Of a stretch of 64,000 nt of DNA, positions 1 to 8,096 are shown piece after piece (position 1 is the first letter of the stretch; every line of letters starts with the position of its first letter). The position numbers were made by a program, and so were the translations under genes. The DNA lies in assembly GCA_963782885.1 (NCBI GenBank), contig CAWALL010000005.1:62001-126000 (forward strand), in the 5' to 3' direction. The DNA is from DATAOG01 sp963782885. Lineage in GTDB: Bacteria > Pseudomonadota > Alphaproteobacteria > Geminicoccales > Geminicoccaceae. The notes under the pieces are model-generated. The model was not told the origin of the DNA and made no database searches. It saw nothing but the letters and a program-made list of their open reading frames with translations.

Positions 1-329
1 GATGCGACACTTCCGTGCGCTCGCAAATGGAAATTGGCAATCCGCATTTGCCGCTGATCTTGGTAGCGGGATGCGAGTTCGACCGTGGCCGAGTTATCTG
101 GTGCCCGGCGGCGACACGCAGGCGGGTTGTACAGGTCAAAGGCAGCGGTCTGTCTTGAGGCTCTTCTTGCCTCTGCGGGTCGTAACGGACCCTCTGAGGG
201 ATGTCGCTCTGGGGCAAGATTGATCGGGGTTGATCCGCGCACCGGCCTGCGGGACGGGGCGGCGGGAGAAGCCCATGACGGGCCCGGGCTCCGGTGGTAA
301 AGGGAGCGGAGGCGAGCGGGGAGTGGGGC

Positions 330-539
330 ATGCCGTTCTGGCAGAAGCTGGTGATCACCGTGGTCGCGATGCTCGCGACCAGCTTCGTGGTCGGGCTGAT
401 CTGGGCGAACCTTCTGGGCTTCGCGCTGCCGAGCTACGTCGCCGGCATGATCGGCGGCCTGACCGCGCTGCCGGTCTGGGAGTTCCTGCGCCGGGTCGGG
501 CCCAAGCGGGCGAAATCCGAGCCGCAGACCGGGTCATGA
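330..539 (+). CDS. Small two-helix membrane protein (left copy)
   Basis: A 69-residue protein of unknown function. Two hydrophobic helices (about residues 7-29 and 33-50) are followed by a short basic tail rich in Arg and Lys, which predicts an inner-membrane hairpin with its C terminus in the cytoplasm. The ATG at 330 follows a purine-rich GGCGAGCGGGGAG stretch; an in-frame upstream GTG would only add a poor N-terminal extension. The stop overlaps the ATG of the next small ORF (ATGA at 536), suggesting translational coupling. An identical protein is encoded at 5032-5241. Confidence 0.6.
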   Translation: MPFWQKLVITVVAMLATSFVVGLIWANLLGFALPSYVAGMIGGLTALPVWEFLRRVGPKRAKSEPQTGS

Positions 540-703
540 AGCGGGACAAGCCCGGGCAGCCGCCGCCGCAGACCAAGGCGCCGCCTCCGGTTGCCCGGGA
601 AAAAGGACGGAGCGCGAGCCCGAACCCGAAGCTCGCGGACCAGACCCGCAAGGTGCTGGGCAAGCATTACGCCAGCAAGTACCGGACGACCCGCCGCGGC
701 TGA
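536..703 (+). CDS. Short basic protein (left copy)
   Basis: A 55-residue, Pro- and Lys/Arg-rich peptide starting in the ATGA overlap with the small membrane protein. The C-terminal half (KLADQTRKVLGKHYASKYR) looks like a real, ordered, strongly basic segment. The function is unknown; the composition would suit a nucleic-acid or ribosome-associated peptide, but that is a guess. In the right-hand copy the frame is shifted after about 20 residues, so if the gene is real only this copy is intact. Confidence 0.45.
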   Translation: MKRDKPGQPPPQTKAPPPVAREKGRSASPNPKLADQTRKVLGKHYASKYRTTRRG

Positions 704-762
704 GCGTTTCCGCCGCTGGCCGGCTCGTGCTAGACCCTGGTTCGTGACCAGCGGAGGCGAAG

Positions 763-2409
763 GTGGAACGGGCCGGGCATCCGAAGAGCTGCGCTTACGA
801 GCAGGGGCTGGACCGCAATCCAGCCAACCATGCGCCGCTGACGCCGATCAGCTTCATCGAGCGCGCGGCCGACGTCTGGCCAGGGCGGACCGCCTGGGTC
901 CATGGCGACATGCGGGCGAGCTATGCCGCGTTCCGGGCGCGGACGCGGCGGCTGGCGGCGGCGCTCGCCGGGCGCGGGGTCGAGCCCGGGGATACGGTCG
1001 CGGTCATGCTGCCGAACGTGCCGGCGATGCTGGAGGCGCACTTCGGCGTGCCGATGGCCGCGGCCGTGCTGAACAGCATCAACGTCCGGCTCGAGGCCTC
1101 GACGGTTGCCTACATCCTCGAGCACGGCGGCGCCAAGGTGCTGCTGACCGACCCCGAGTTCGCGCCGGTCGTCAAAGAAGCGCTCGTGCAAGTTCGGCCG
1201 CGACCGCTGGTCGTCGACGTCGTCGACCGGCAGTACCGGGGCGAGGGCGCGCGGCTGGGCGAGGTCACCTATGAGGAGTTGTTGTCGGAGGGCGACGAGG
1301 GGTTCGAGCCGCTCTACCCGGCCGACGAATGGCAGGCGATCGGGCTCAATTACACGTCAGGGACGACCGGCCAGCCCAAGGGCGTGGTGGTCCATCACCG
1401 GGGCGCGTATCTGGCGGCGATCGGCCAGGTGCTCGCCAACGACATCGGCATGCACCCGGTCTATCTCTGGACCCTGCCGATGTTTCACTGCAACGGCTGG
1501 GCCTTCACCTGGAGCGTGACGCTGCAGGCGGGAACGCACGTGTGCCTGCGGCGGGTCGATGCGGGCGCCATCTATGCGGCGATCGCGGCGCATCGGGTGA
1601 CGCATCTGTGCGGCGCGCCGGTGGTCATGAACCTGATCGCCAACGCCCCGGAAACCGTGCGGCGGCCGTTCGAGCAGCGGGTCCAGGCGATGACCGGCGG
1701 CGCCGCCCCGCCGGCGGCGGTCCTGCAGAAGATGGCCGCCCTCGGGATCGACATGGTCCACCTCTACGGCCTGACCGAATGCTACGGGCCCGCCTCGGTC
1801 TGCGCCTGGCAGGACCCATGGGATGGGTTGCCCGAAGAAGAGCGGGCGGCGCTGCAGGCCCGCCAGGGGGTGCGCTACCCGAACCTCGAGGCGCTGGACG
1901 TGATCGATCCCGAGACCATGCACCCGGTGGCGCGCGACGGCGCCGCGATCGGCGAGATCGTGCTGCGCGGCAACACGGTGATGAAGGGCTACCTGAAGAA
2001 CCCGGCGGCGACCGAGGAGGCGTTCCGGGGCGGCTGGTACCACACCGGCGACCTCGCGGTCATGCACCCGGACGGCTACTGCGAGGTCCGGGACCGGGCC
2101 AAGGACATCATCAACTCGGGCGGCGAGAATATTTCTTCGATCGAAGTCGAGGGGGTGCTCTACCGGCATCCCGCCGTGCTGGAGGCGGCGGTCGTGGCGA
2201 AACCCGATCCCAAGTGGGGCGAGAGCCCGCTCGCGTTCGTCACCCTCAAGGAGAGCGCCGACGCCACCGCCGAGGAGTTGATCGCGCATTGCCGCGCCAT
2301 CCTCGCGCACTTCAAATGCCCGAAGACGATCGTGTTCGCCGAGCTGCCCAAGACCTCGACCGGCAAGATCCAAAAGCACGTGTTGCGCGCCCAGGCGAAG
2401 GCGCTCTAA
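763..2409 (+). CDS. Acyl-CoA ligase, AMP-forming (DmdB-like), left copy
   Basis: A 548-residue member of the ANL superfamily, which activates a carboxylic acid with ATP and joins it to CoA through an acyl-adenylate. The phosphate-binding loop YTSGTTGQPKG is near residue 196, the adenine motif YGLTECYGP near 334, YHTGDL near 428 and the catalytic Lys in STGKIQK near 533, so it should be active. Overall it resembles medium-chain or methylmercaptopropionate:CoA ligases; the substrate cannot be told from sequence. The GTG start at 763 sits 7 bases after GGAGG. A near-identical gene lies at 5466-7112, differing at Gly/Ala near residue 41 and His/Arg near residue 387. Confidence 0.9.
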   Translation: MERAGHPKSCAYEQGLDRNPANHAPLTPISFIERAADVWPGRTAWVHGDMRASYAAFRARTRRLAAALAGRGVEPGDTVAVMLPNVPAMLEAHFGVPMAAAVLNSINVRLEASTVAYILEHGGAKVLLTDPEFAPVVKEALVQVRPRPLVVDVVDRQYRGEGARLGEVTYEELLSEGDEGFEPLYPADEWQAIGLNYTSGTTGQPKGVVVHHRGAYLAAIGQVLANDIGMHPVYLWTLPMFHCNGWAFTWSVTLQAGTHVCLRRVDAGAIYAAIAAHRVTHLCGAPVVMNLIANAPETVRRPFEQRVQAMTGGAAPPAAVLQKMAALGIDMVHLYGLTECYGPASVCAWQDPWDGLPEEERAALQARQGVRYPNLEALDVIDPETMHPVARDGAAIGEIVLRGNTVMKGYLKNPAATEEAFRGGWYHTGDLAVMHPDGYCEVRDRAKDIINSGGENISSIEVEGVLYRHPAVLEAAVVAKPDPKWGESPLAFVTLKESADATAEELIAHCRAILAHFKCPKTIVFAELPKTSTGKIQKHVLRAQAKAL

Positions 2410-2436
2410 CCGTCCCGGGTTCCGTGTGTCAATAGC

Positions 2437-2932
2437 ACTTAGGCCGGATTCGTAGCTCACCACGCGATCAAGGATCGGTTTGCCGTACTTGGTCTCGCCG
2501 ATCTGGAGGAACGGCGTCTCGGCGGTCGCGTCGATGAAGTTGCCGGCGGTGTAAATCTGGGACAGCCGGTGCCGGTCACCCCGGATCTGGCCCGCGAGCA
2601 GGAAGCTCGCACCAGGATCGCCGTGCGCCTGGACGTGCTCGCGGTCGTAGCGCAGAACCTCCCGGAGCACCGCGCCGACCCCCCGCGCGGCATCGAACAT
2701 CGTGGCCGCGGACCAGAGATCGTCGGGGCGCTCCTCCTCGGCCAGGCGCTGGGTCAGGAGCGTCAGCACCGACTGGGTGGTCGCAATGGTGCCCGCCGAG
2801 AGCAGCGCCACGATCCGCTCGCCCGGCGGCTCGAACAGCGCCAGCTTGCGCACCGTCGCGATCGGCATTGGTGCGCGAATCGGCTGCCACCACCAGCCCC
2901 TGCCGGGTCAGCACGCCGACGCAATAGGTCAT
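2437..2932 (-). pseudogene. Anbu-type proteasome-like peptidase remnant (left copy)
   Basis: The N terminus (MTYCVGV, then ADSRTNA) and the following RKLALFEPPGERIVALLSAG and ATTQSVLTLL segments are those of Anbu/HslV-like Ntn hydrolases, where Thr2 becomes the nucleophile after Met removal. Reading from the ATG at 2932, the frame breaks near residue 25, where a few bases are missing between RTNA and IATVRKL. After about 165 residues homology stops at SYESGLS, about 70-80 residues short of the family's usual length. Both lesions are shared with the right copy, so decay preceded the duplication. The usual Anbu partners (ATP-grasp, alpha-E, transglutaminase) are absent. Confidence 0.8.
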
Positions 2933-3075
2933 CCGCTCACGCCCCGCTCGATGGCCCGCTCCGAAGCAAACGCCTTTCCCTGCCATCCTCAGGAGCGGCC
3001 GCGCCGCCGGCCAGCCTGCGTCCGGCTCCGGATCGTGCTATATCTGGGACGCGCGGTGGCGACCGGAAGAGGGCG

Positions 3076-3393
3076 ATGGCCTACTCGTTGGACGAGGCGC
3101 TGCAGATCCTGAAAGCGCACGAGCCGGAGCTCCGCCGGCGCGGCGTCACGCATGCCGCCGTCTTCGGCTCGGTCGCCCGCGGCGAGGCCGGCAGCGCGAG
3201 CGACGTCGACATCCTGATCGACCTCGATCCGGGCCAGCCGATCGGCCTGTTCGACTACGCGGCGATCAAGCTTTACGTCGCCGAACGGTTCGGGATCGAT
3301 AGCCTGGACGGGCCGATCGACATCGTGAACCGCAACAGTCTCAAGCCTCGCCTGCGGGGCAACATCCTCAGAGACGCGATCCATGCCTTCTAA
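3076..3393 (+). CDS. Minimal nucleotidyltransferase antitoxin (MntA-like), left copy
   Basis: A 105-residue minimal nucleotidyltransferase with FGS (Gly31-Ser32) followed by Asp43 and Asp45 of the SDVDILI motif, the metal-binding signature of the pol-beta NTase fold. In characterised MNT/HEPN modules this protein neutralises the HEPN RNase by adding AMP to it. The ATG at 3076 follows GGAAGAGGG. Its last codons overlap the HEPN gene start at 3383 by 11 bases, the usual layout of this toxin-antitoxin operon. Identical to 7779-8096. Confidence 0.88.
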   Translation: MAYSLDEALQILKAHEPELRRRGVTHAAVFGSVARGEAGSASDVDILIDLDPGQPIGLFDYAAIKLYVAERFGIDSLDGPIDIVNRNSLKPRLRGNILRDAIHAF

Positions 3394-3757
3394 AGATGCC
3401 GGGCAACAACTCCAGGACATTATCGACAACATCGAGGCAGCGCGCCAGTTCATCGCCGGCATGGATTACGAGACGTTCGCCGCCGATCAGAAGACGTTCT
3501 ATGCCGTGACGCGGGCGCTCGAGATCATCTCCGGAGCCAGCCGACGCTTGCCCGAGGATGTCAAGGCTGCCCATTCGAACATCAATTGGAAAGCCGTTGC
3601 CGCCGCCGGCAACCTGTACCGGCACGAGTATGAGGGGGTCGACAGGGGCATCGTGTGGCACACGGCGACGGCGGACCTCGACCGTCTGGAGGCAATCGTC
3701 AGGCAGGAGCTGGCGCGGATCGACAAACCCTCGGACCGCTCGACATCCGGCCCATGA
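3383..3757 (+). CDS. HEPN-domain toxin (HepT-like, DUF86), left copy
   Basis: A 124-residue, mostly helical HEPN protein, the RNase partner of the upstream nucleotidyltransferase. The active-site region reads GNLYRHEY (residues 76-83). His81 and Tyr83 match the Rx4-6HxY motif, but the usual upstream Arg (as in MRNILVHEY of the paralog at 47.7 kb) is Gly76, with an Arg just before the His instead, so catalysis may be altered or this may be a divergent subfamily. The Tyr is the residue modified by MntA in studied systems. It overlaps the NTase by 11 bases and shares ATGA with the next ORF. Confidence 0.82.
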   Translation: MPSKDAGQQLQDIIDNIEAARQFIAGMDYETFAADQKTFYAVTRALEIISGASRRLPEDVKAAHSNINWKAVAAAGNLYRHEYEGVDRGIVWHTATADLDRLEAIVRQELARIDKPSDRSTSGP

Positions 3758-4017
3758 AGATCACCGACGTCAGCCTCACCCTGTTCGCCTGGGACGACAT
3801 CCCGGCGACCACCTATGGGCCGCATTCCGGCCGCTTCGGCGGTGAGAGCCAGCTCGGGCTGGTGCGGATCGCGACCGACCAGGGGGTCGAGGGCCACGCC
3901 TTCCTCGGCACCTCGATGTACCCGGCCGACCAGACCGGGCCGTCGCTGATCAAGACCCTGAAGCCGCTCCTGCTCGGCGCCGATCCGCTCGACCGCGAAC
4001 TGCTCTACCATCCCTGA
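3754..4017 (+). pseudogene. Truncated enolase-superfamily (MR/MLE) gene, left copy
   Basis: The 87-residue reading frame is the N-terminal capping domain of a mandelate racemase/muconate-lactonizing-type enzyme: MKITDVSLTLFAW, then GLVRIATDQGVEGHAFLG and LLLGADPLDRELLY. Family members have 350-400 residues, and the barrel domain with all catalytic residues is missing. Homology ends near 4010, where the tail of an oppositely oriented IS1380-family transposase begins, so a deletion joined the two broken ends. The ATG overlaps the HEPN stop as ATGA. The same junction occurs at 8713. Confidence 0.8.
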
Positions 4018-4249
4018 TCCACTGCTCGGCGGTGCCGCGGCCGTTGTAGAACTTGACCACGTGCTTGTTGGGTCGAGTCAGGTTGGTCACGATGAAGCCG
4101 ACGCGGGGATAGAGCTCGCCCTGGCGCCACTCGACCTTGGCCACCACCCGACGGGCTCGGGTCCAGCCGGCGGCCTGGTAGTGGAAGCTGGCGTAAGACA
4201 CGATCGGCTGCTTGGGCGGACGTCCGACCGGCCGGGTCAGCAAGTGGCC
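4012..4249 (-). pseudogene. IS1380-family transposase C-terminal fragment (left copy)
   Basis: On the minus strand this encodes about 80 residues from IGHLLTRPVGRPP through VVAKVEWRQGELYPR and FIVTNL to KFYNGRGTAEQWIRDG, a late segment of IS1380-family DDE transposases. Both ends are broken: the last part is lost at the junction with the MR/MLE fragment, and the first part is cut off at 4249 where the tandem-repeat unit ends. The longer version is at 8711-9755. Confidence 0.85.
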
Positions 4250-4699
4250 AATCGACGAAGACCTCCTGCCGGAGTTTCGCAACGACATCGCTTCGGATCT
4301 CGTCCGAGTCTTCTGATGGCCCGCTCGACGCTCGCCGATCGCGCCCGGCACATCCTGGACGCGATCGCCGGCAGCGAGACCTTCGCGGCGGGGCAGGACC
4401 TTGTTCGCGGGTATGCTCCGCCCGATCGTCCATGAAAGCGCGCTCTTGCGCCGGGCATGCGTCGAATCTGTCGCATCTGGTAACCCATTGATTTTGCGCA
4501 ATTCGTTCGAACGGCCTCGGTCGGCGCCTTCTGCCCCGACTCGGGTGGCGACAGGCGAAATTGGCGGATTTCCTGGGTTTTGGCCGACTCAACCGACATC
4601 AACGAAGGTTGATCCGTGCCTCCAGATTTGGTTTACTTGCGATGACATGACGCATGATATAGAAAAAATTGCGCCATTGTCAGATTAAGATGCGACACC
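4250..4699. other. Unique spacer between the repeat copies, with MNT/HEPN-like debris
   Basis: This 450-base segment belongs to neither visible repeat copy. At its left, one frame reads PIDEDLLPEFRNDIASDLV then RVF and TGA, resembling the C terminus of a nucleotidyltransferase. A TGATG overlap leads into a 39-codon frame (4316-4435). The right 200 bases hold no gene I can support and include an AT-rich patch (about 4630-4690), unlike the surroundings. It may be the left part of the duplicated unit, in which case it should also lie just left of base 1. Confidence 0.6.
4316..4435 (+). pseudogene. Possible HEPN-protein N-terminal fragment
   Basis: A 39-residue frame starting MARSTLADRARHILDAIAG, similar in pattern to the first helix of HepT-like (DUF86) proteins, which often read LxDxxxHILEAI. 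It starts in a TGATG overlap with a preceding frame that ends like an MNT gene. The rest of the protein is absent. Probably the remnant of a second MNT/HEPN pair; similarity is judged by eye on a short stretch. Confidence 0.35.
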
Positions 4700-5031
4700 G
4701 ATGCGACACTTCCGTGCGCTGGCAAATGGAAATGTGGCAATCCGCATTAGCCGCTGATCTTGGTAGCGGGATGCGAGTTCGACCATGGCCGGGTTATCGC
4801 GCGCCCCTGCGGCGACACGCAGGCGGGTTGTAGAGGTCAAAGGCGGCGGCCTGACTTGAGGTTATTCTTGCCTGCTGCGGATCGTAACGGACCCTCTGAG
4901 GGATGTCGCTCTGGGGCAAGATTGATCGGCATTGATCCGCGGACCGGCCTGCGGGGCGGGGCGGCGGGAGAAGCCCATGACGGGCCCGGGCTCCGGTGGT
5001 AAAGGGAGCGGAGGCGAGCGGGGAGTGGGGC

Positions 5032-5241
5032 ATGCCGTTCTGGCAGAAGCTGGTGATCACCGTGGTCGCGATGCTCGCGACCAGCTTCGTGGTCGGGCTG
5101 ATCTGGGCGAACCTTCTGGGCTTCGCGCTGCCGAGCTACGTCGCCGGCATGATCGGCGGCCTGACCGCGCTGCCGGTCTGGGAGTTCCTGCGCCGGGTCG
5201 GGCCCAAGCGGGCGAAATCCGAGCCGCAGACCGGGTCATGA
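5032..5241 (+). CDS. Small two-helix membrane protein (right copy)
   Basis: Predicts the same 69-residue protein as 330-539, with the same start context and the same ATGA overlap with the following short ORF. No amino-acid difference was seen between copies even though the flanking non-coding bases differ, a hint that the protein is under selection or that the copies have been homogenised. Function unknown. Confidence 0.58.
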   Translation: MPFWQKLVITVVAMLATSFVVGLIWANLLGFALPSYVAGMIGGLTALPVWEFLRRVGPKRAKSEPQTGS

Positions 5242-5406
5242 AGCGGGACAAGCCCGGGCAGCCGCCGCCGAAGACCAAGGCGCCGCCGCCGGTCGTCCCG
5301 GGCAAAGGGATCGGGCGCGAGCCCGAACCCGAAGCTCGCGGACCAGACCCGCAAGGTCCTGGGCAAGCATTACGCCAGCAAGTACCGGACGACCCGCCGC
5401 GGCTGA
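5238..5406 (+). pseudogene. Short basic protein, frameshifted (right copy)
   Basis: Counterpart of 536-703. The first 20 or so residues (MKRDKPGQPPPKTKAPPP) match the left copy, then a net one-base difference around 5300-5312 moves translation into another frame. The KLADQTRKVLGKHYASKYR segment is still present in the DNA but out of frame with the start. Either this copy is broken or the small ORF is not a real gene. Confidence 0.45.
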
Positions 5407-5465
5407 GCGTTTCCGCCGCTGGCCGGCTCGTGCTAGACCCTGGTTCGTGACCAGCGGAGGCGAAG

Positions 5466-7112
5466 GTGGAACGGGCCGGGCATCCGAAGAGCTGCGCTTA
5501 CGAGCAGGGGCTGGACCGCAATCCGGCCAACCATGCGCCGCTGACGCCGATCAGCTTCATCGAGCGCGCGGCCGACGTCTGGCCGGCGCGGACCGCCTGG
5601 GTCCATGGCGACATGCGGGCGAGCTATGCCGCGTTCCGGGCGCGGACGCGGCGGCTGGCGGCGGCGCTCGCCGGGCGCGGGGTCGAGCCCGGGGATACGG
5701 TCGCGGTCATGCTGCCGAACGTGCCGGCGATGCTGGAGGCGCACTTCGGCGTGCCGATGGCCGCGGCCGTGCTGAACAGCATCAACGTCCGGCTCGAGGC
5801 CTCGACGGTTGCCTACATCCTGGAGCACGGCGGCGCCAAGGTGCTGCTGACCGACCCCGAGTTCGCGCCGGTCGTCAAAGAAGCGCTCGTGCAAGTTCGG
5901 CCGCGACCGCTGGTCGTCGACGTCGTCGACCGGCAGTACCGGGGCGAGGGCGCGCGGCTGGGCGAGGTCACCTATGAGGAGTTGTTGTCGGAGGGCGACG
6001 AGGGGTTCGAGCCGCTCTACCCGGCCGACGAATGGCAGGCGATCGGGCTCAATTACACGTCAGGGACGACCGGCCAGCCCAAGGGCGTGGTGGTCCATCA
6101 CCGGGGCGCGTATCTGGCGGCGATCGGCCAGGTGCTCGCCAACGACATCGGCATGCACCCGGTCTATCTCTGGACCCTGCCGATGTTTCACTGCAACGGC
6201 TGGGCCTTCACCTGGAGCGTGACGCTGCAGGCGGGAACGCACGTGTGCCTGCGGCGGGTCGATGCGGGCGCCATCTATGCGGCGATCGCGGCGCATCGGG
6301 TGACGCATCTGTGCGGCGCGCCGGTGGTCATGAACCTGATCGCCAACGCCCCGGAAACCGTGCGGCGGCCGTTCGAGCAGCGGGTCCAGGCGATGACCGG
6401 CGGCGCCGCCCCGCCGGCGGCGGTCCTGCAGAAGATGGCCGCCCTCGGGATCGACATGGTCCACCTCTACGGCCTGACCGAATGCTACGGGCCCGCCTCG
6501 GTCTGCGCCTGGCAGGACCCATGGGATGGGTTGCCCGAAGAAGAGCGGGCGGCGCTGCAGGCCCGCCAGGGGGTGCGCTACCCGAACCTCGAGGCGCTGG
6601 ACGTGATCGATCCCGAGACCATGCGGCCGGTGGCGCGCGACGGCGCCGCGATCGGCGAGATCGTGCTGCGCGGCAACACGGTGATGAAGGGCTACCTGAA
6701 GAACCCGGCGGCGACCGAGGAGGCGTTCCGGGGCGGCTGGTACCACACCGGCGACCTCGCGGTCATGCACCCGGACGGCTACTGCGAGGTCCGGGACCGG
6801 GCCAAGGACATCATCAACTCGGGCGGCGAGAATATTTCTTCGATCGAAGTCGAGGGGGTGCTCTACCGGCATCCCGCCGTGCTGGAGGCGGCGGTCGTGG
6901 CGAAACCCGATCCCAAGTGGGGCGAGAGCCCGCTCGCGTTCGTCACCCTCAAGGAGAGCGCCGACGCCACCGCCGAGGAGTTGATCGCGCATTGCCGCGC
7001 CATCCTCGCGCACTTCAAATGCCCGAAGACGATCGTGTTCGCCGAGCTGCCCAAGACCTCGACCGGCAAGATCCAAAAGCACGTGTTGCGCGCCCAGGCG
7101 AAGGCGCTCTAA
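5466..7112 (+). CDS. Acyl-CoA ligase, AMP-forming (DmdB-like), right copy
   Basis: A 548-residue paralog of the ligase at 763-2409 with all ANL motifs preserved (YTSGTTGQPKG, YGLTECYGP, YHTGDL, STGKIQK) and the same GTG start behind GGAGG. I see two protein differences from the left copy (Ala for Gly near residue 41, Arg for His near 387) and a few silent ones. Both copies look functional, so the duplication doubles the dose of this one enzyme while its neighbours are mostly fragments. The substrate is not determinable; medium-chain or branched acids are typical for close relatives. Confidence 0.9.
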   Translation: MERAGHPKSCAYEQGLDRNPANHAPLTPISFIERAADVWPARTAWVHGDMRASYAAFRARTRRLAAALAGRGVEPGDTVAVMLPNVPAMLEAHFGVPMAAAVLNSINVRLEASTVAYILEHGGAKVLLTDPEFAPVVKEALVQVRPRPLVVDVVDRQYRGEGARLGEVTYEELLSEGDEGFEPLYPADEWQAIGLNYTSGTTGQPKGVVVHHRGAYLAAIGQVLANDIGMHPVYLWTLPMFHCNGWAFTWSVTLQAGTHVCLRRVDAGAIYAAIAAHRVTHLCGAPVVMNLIANAPETVRRPFEQRVQAMTGGAAPPAAVLQKMAALGIDMVHLYGLTECYGPASVCAWQDPWDGLPEEERAALQARQGVRYPNLEALDVIDPETMRPVARDGAAIGEIVLRGNTVMKGYLKNPAATEEAFRGGWYHTGDLAVMHPDGYCEVRDRAKDIINSGGENISSIEVEGVLYRHPAVLEAAVVAKPDPKWGESPLAFVTLKESADATAEELIAHCRAILAHFKCPKTIVFAELPKTSTGKIQKHVLRAQAKAL

Positions 7113-7139
7113 CCGTCCCGGGTTCCGTGTGTCAATAGC

Positions 7140-7635
7140 ACTTAGGCCGGATTCGTAGCTCACCACGCGATCAAGGATCGGTTTGCCGTACTTGGTCTCG
7201 CCGATCTGGAGGAACGGCGTCTCGGCGGTCGCGTCGATGAAGTTGCCGGCGGTGTAAATCTGGGACAGCCGGTGCCGGTCACCCCGGATCTGGCCCGCGA
7301 GCAGGAAGCTCGCACCAGGATCGCCGTGCGCCTGGACGTGCTCGCGGTCGTAGCGCAGAACCTCCCGGAGCACCGCGCCGACCCCCCGCGCGGCATCGAA
7401 CATCGTGGCCGCGGACCAGAGATCGTCGGGGCGCTCCTCCTCGGCCAGGCGCTGGGTCAGGAGCGTCAGCACCGACTGGGTGGTCGCAATGGTGCCCGCC
7501 GAGAGCAGCGCCACGATCCGCTCGCCCGGCGGCTCGAACAGCGCCAGCTTGCGCACCGTCGCGATCGGCATTGGTGCGCGAATTGGCTGCCACCACCAGC
7601 CCCTGCCGGGTCAGCACGCCGACGCAATAGGTCAT
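7140..7635 (-). pseudogene. Anbu-type proteasome-like peptidase remnant (right copy)
   Basis: Same frameshifted and C-terminally truncated Anbu-like remnant as 2437-2932, starting from the ATG at 7635. One substitution separates the copies: the left copy reads AADSRTNA and this one AANSRTNA, changing the Asp of the conserved D-S-R-T-N motif to Asn. Such a change at a conserved position fits relaxed selection on a dead gene. Confidence 0.8.
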
Positions 7636-7778
7636 CCGCTCACGCCCCGCTCGATGGCCCGCTCCGAAGCAAACGCCTTTCCCTGCCATCCTCAGGAGCG
7701 GCCGCGCCGCCGGCCAGCCTGCGTCCGGCTCCGGATCGTGCTATATCTGGGACGCGCGGTGGCGACCGGAAGAGGGCG

Positions 7779-8096
7779 ATGGCCTACTCGTTGGACGAGG
7801 CGCTGCAGATCCTGAAAGCGCACGAGCCGGAGCTCCGCCGGCGCGGCGTCACGCATGCCGCCGTCTTCGGCTCGGTCGCCCGCGGCGAGGCCGGCAGCGC
7901 GAGCGACGTCGACATCCTGATCGACCTCGATCCGGGCCAGCCGATCGGCCTGTTCGACTACGCGGCGATCAAGCTTTACGTCGCCGAACGGTTCGGGATC
8001 GATAGCCTGGACGGGCCGATCGACATCGTGAACCGCAACAGTCTCAAGCCTCGCCTGCGGGGCAACATCCTCAGAGACGCGATCCATGCCTTCTAA
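7779..8096 (+). CDS. Minimal nucleotidyltransferase antitoxin (MntA-like), right copy
   Basis: Identical 105-residue protein to 3076-3393, with the FGS...DVD metal-binding signature of minimal nucleotidyltransferases (Ser32, Asp43, Asp45). It overlaps the HEPN toxin gene at 8086 by 11 bases. With two identical modules in tandem, either antitoxin should be able to neutralise either toxin. Confidence 0.88.
   Translation: MAYSLDEALQILKAHEPELRRRGVTHAAVFGSVARGEAGSASDVDILIDLDPGQPIGLFDYAAIKLYVAERFGIDSLDGPIDIVNRNSLKPRLRGNILRDAIHAF

Larger units (their letters stand above)
1..4249. repeat. Left copy of a 4.7 kb tandem duplication
   Basis: This stretch matches 4700-8952 almost base for base, with an offset of 4699 at the left end growing to 4703 after small indels. 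The first 250 or so bases and the 570-600 stretch differ noticeably. Inside the ligase gene I see only a handful of substitutions, and from about 2,900 to 4,249 I see none. The match stops abruptly at 4249, inside an IS1380-family transposase fragment. The left end of this copy may lie outside the window. Confidence 0.95.

Noticed and set aside
1357..2868. Minus-strand frame of 503 codons running through the ligase gene.
   Set aside because: Only its first 165 or so codons, outside the ligase, show homology (Anbu). The rest is the ligase read backwards.
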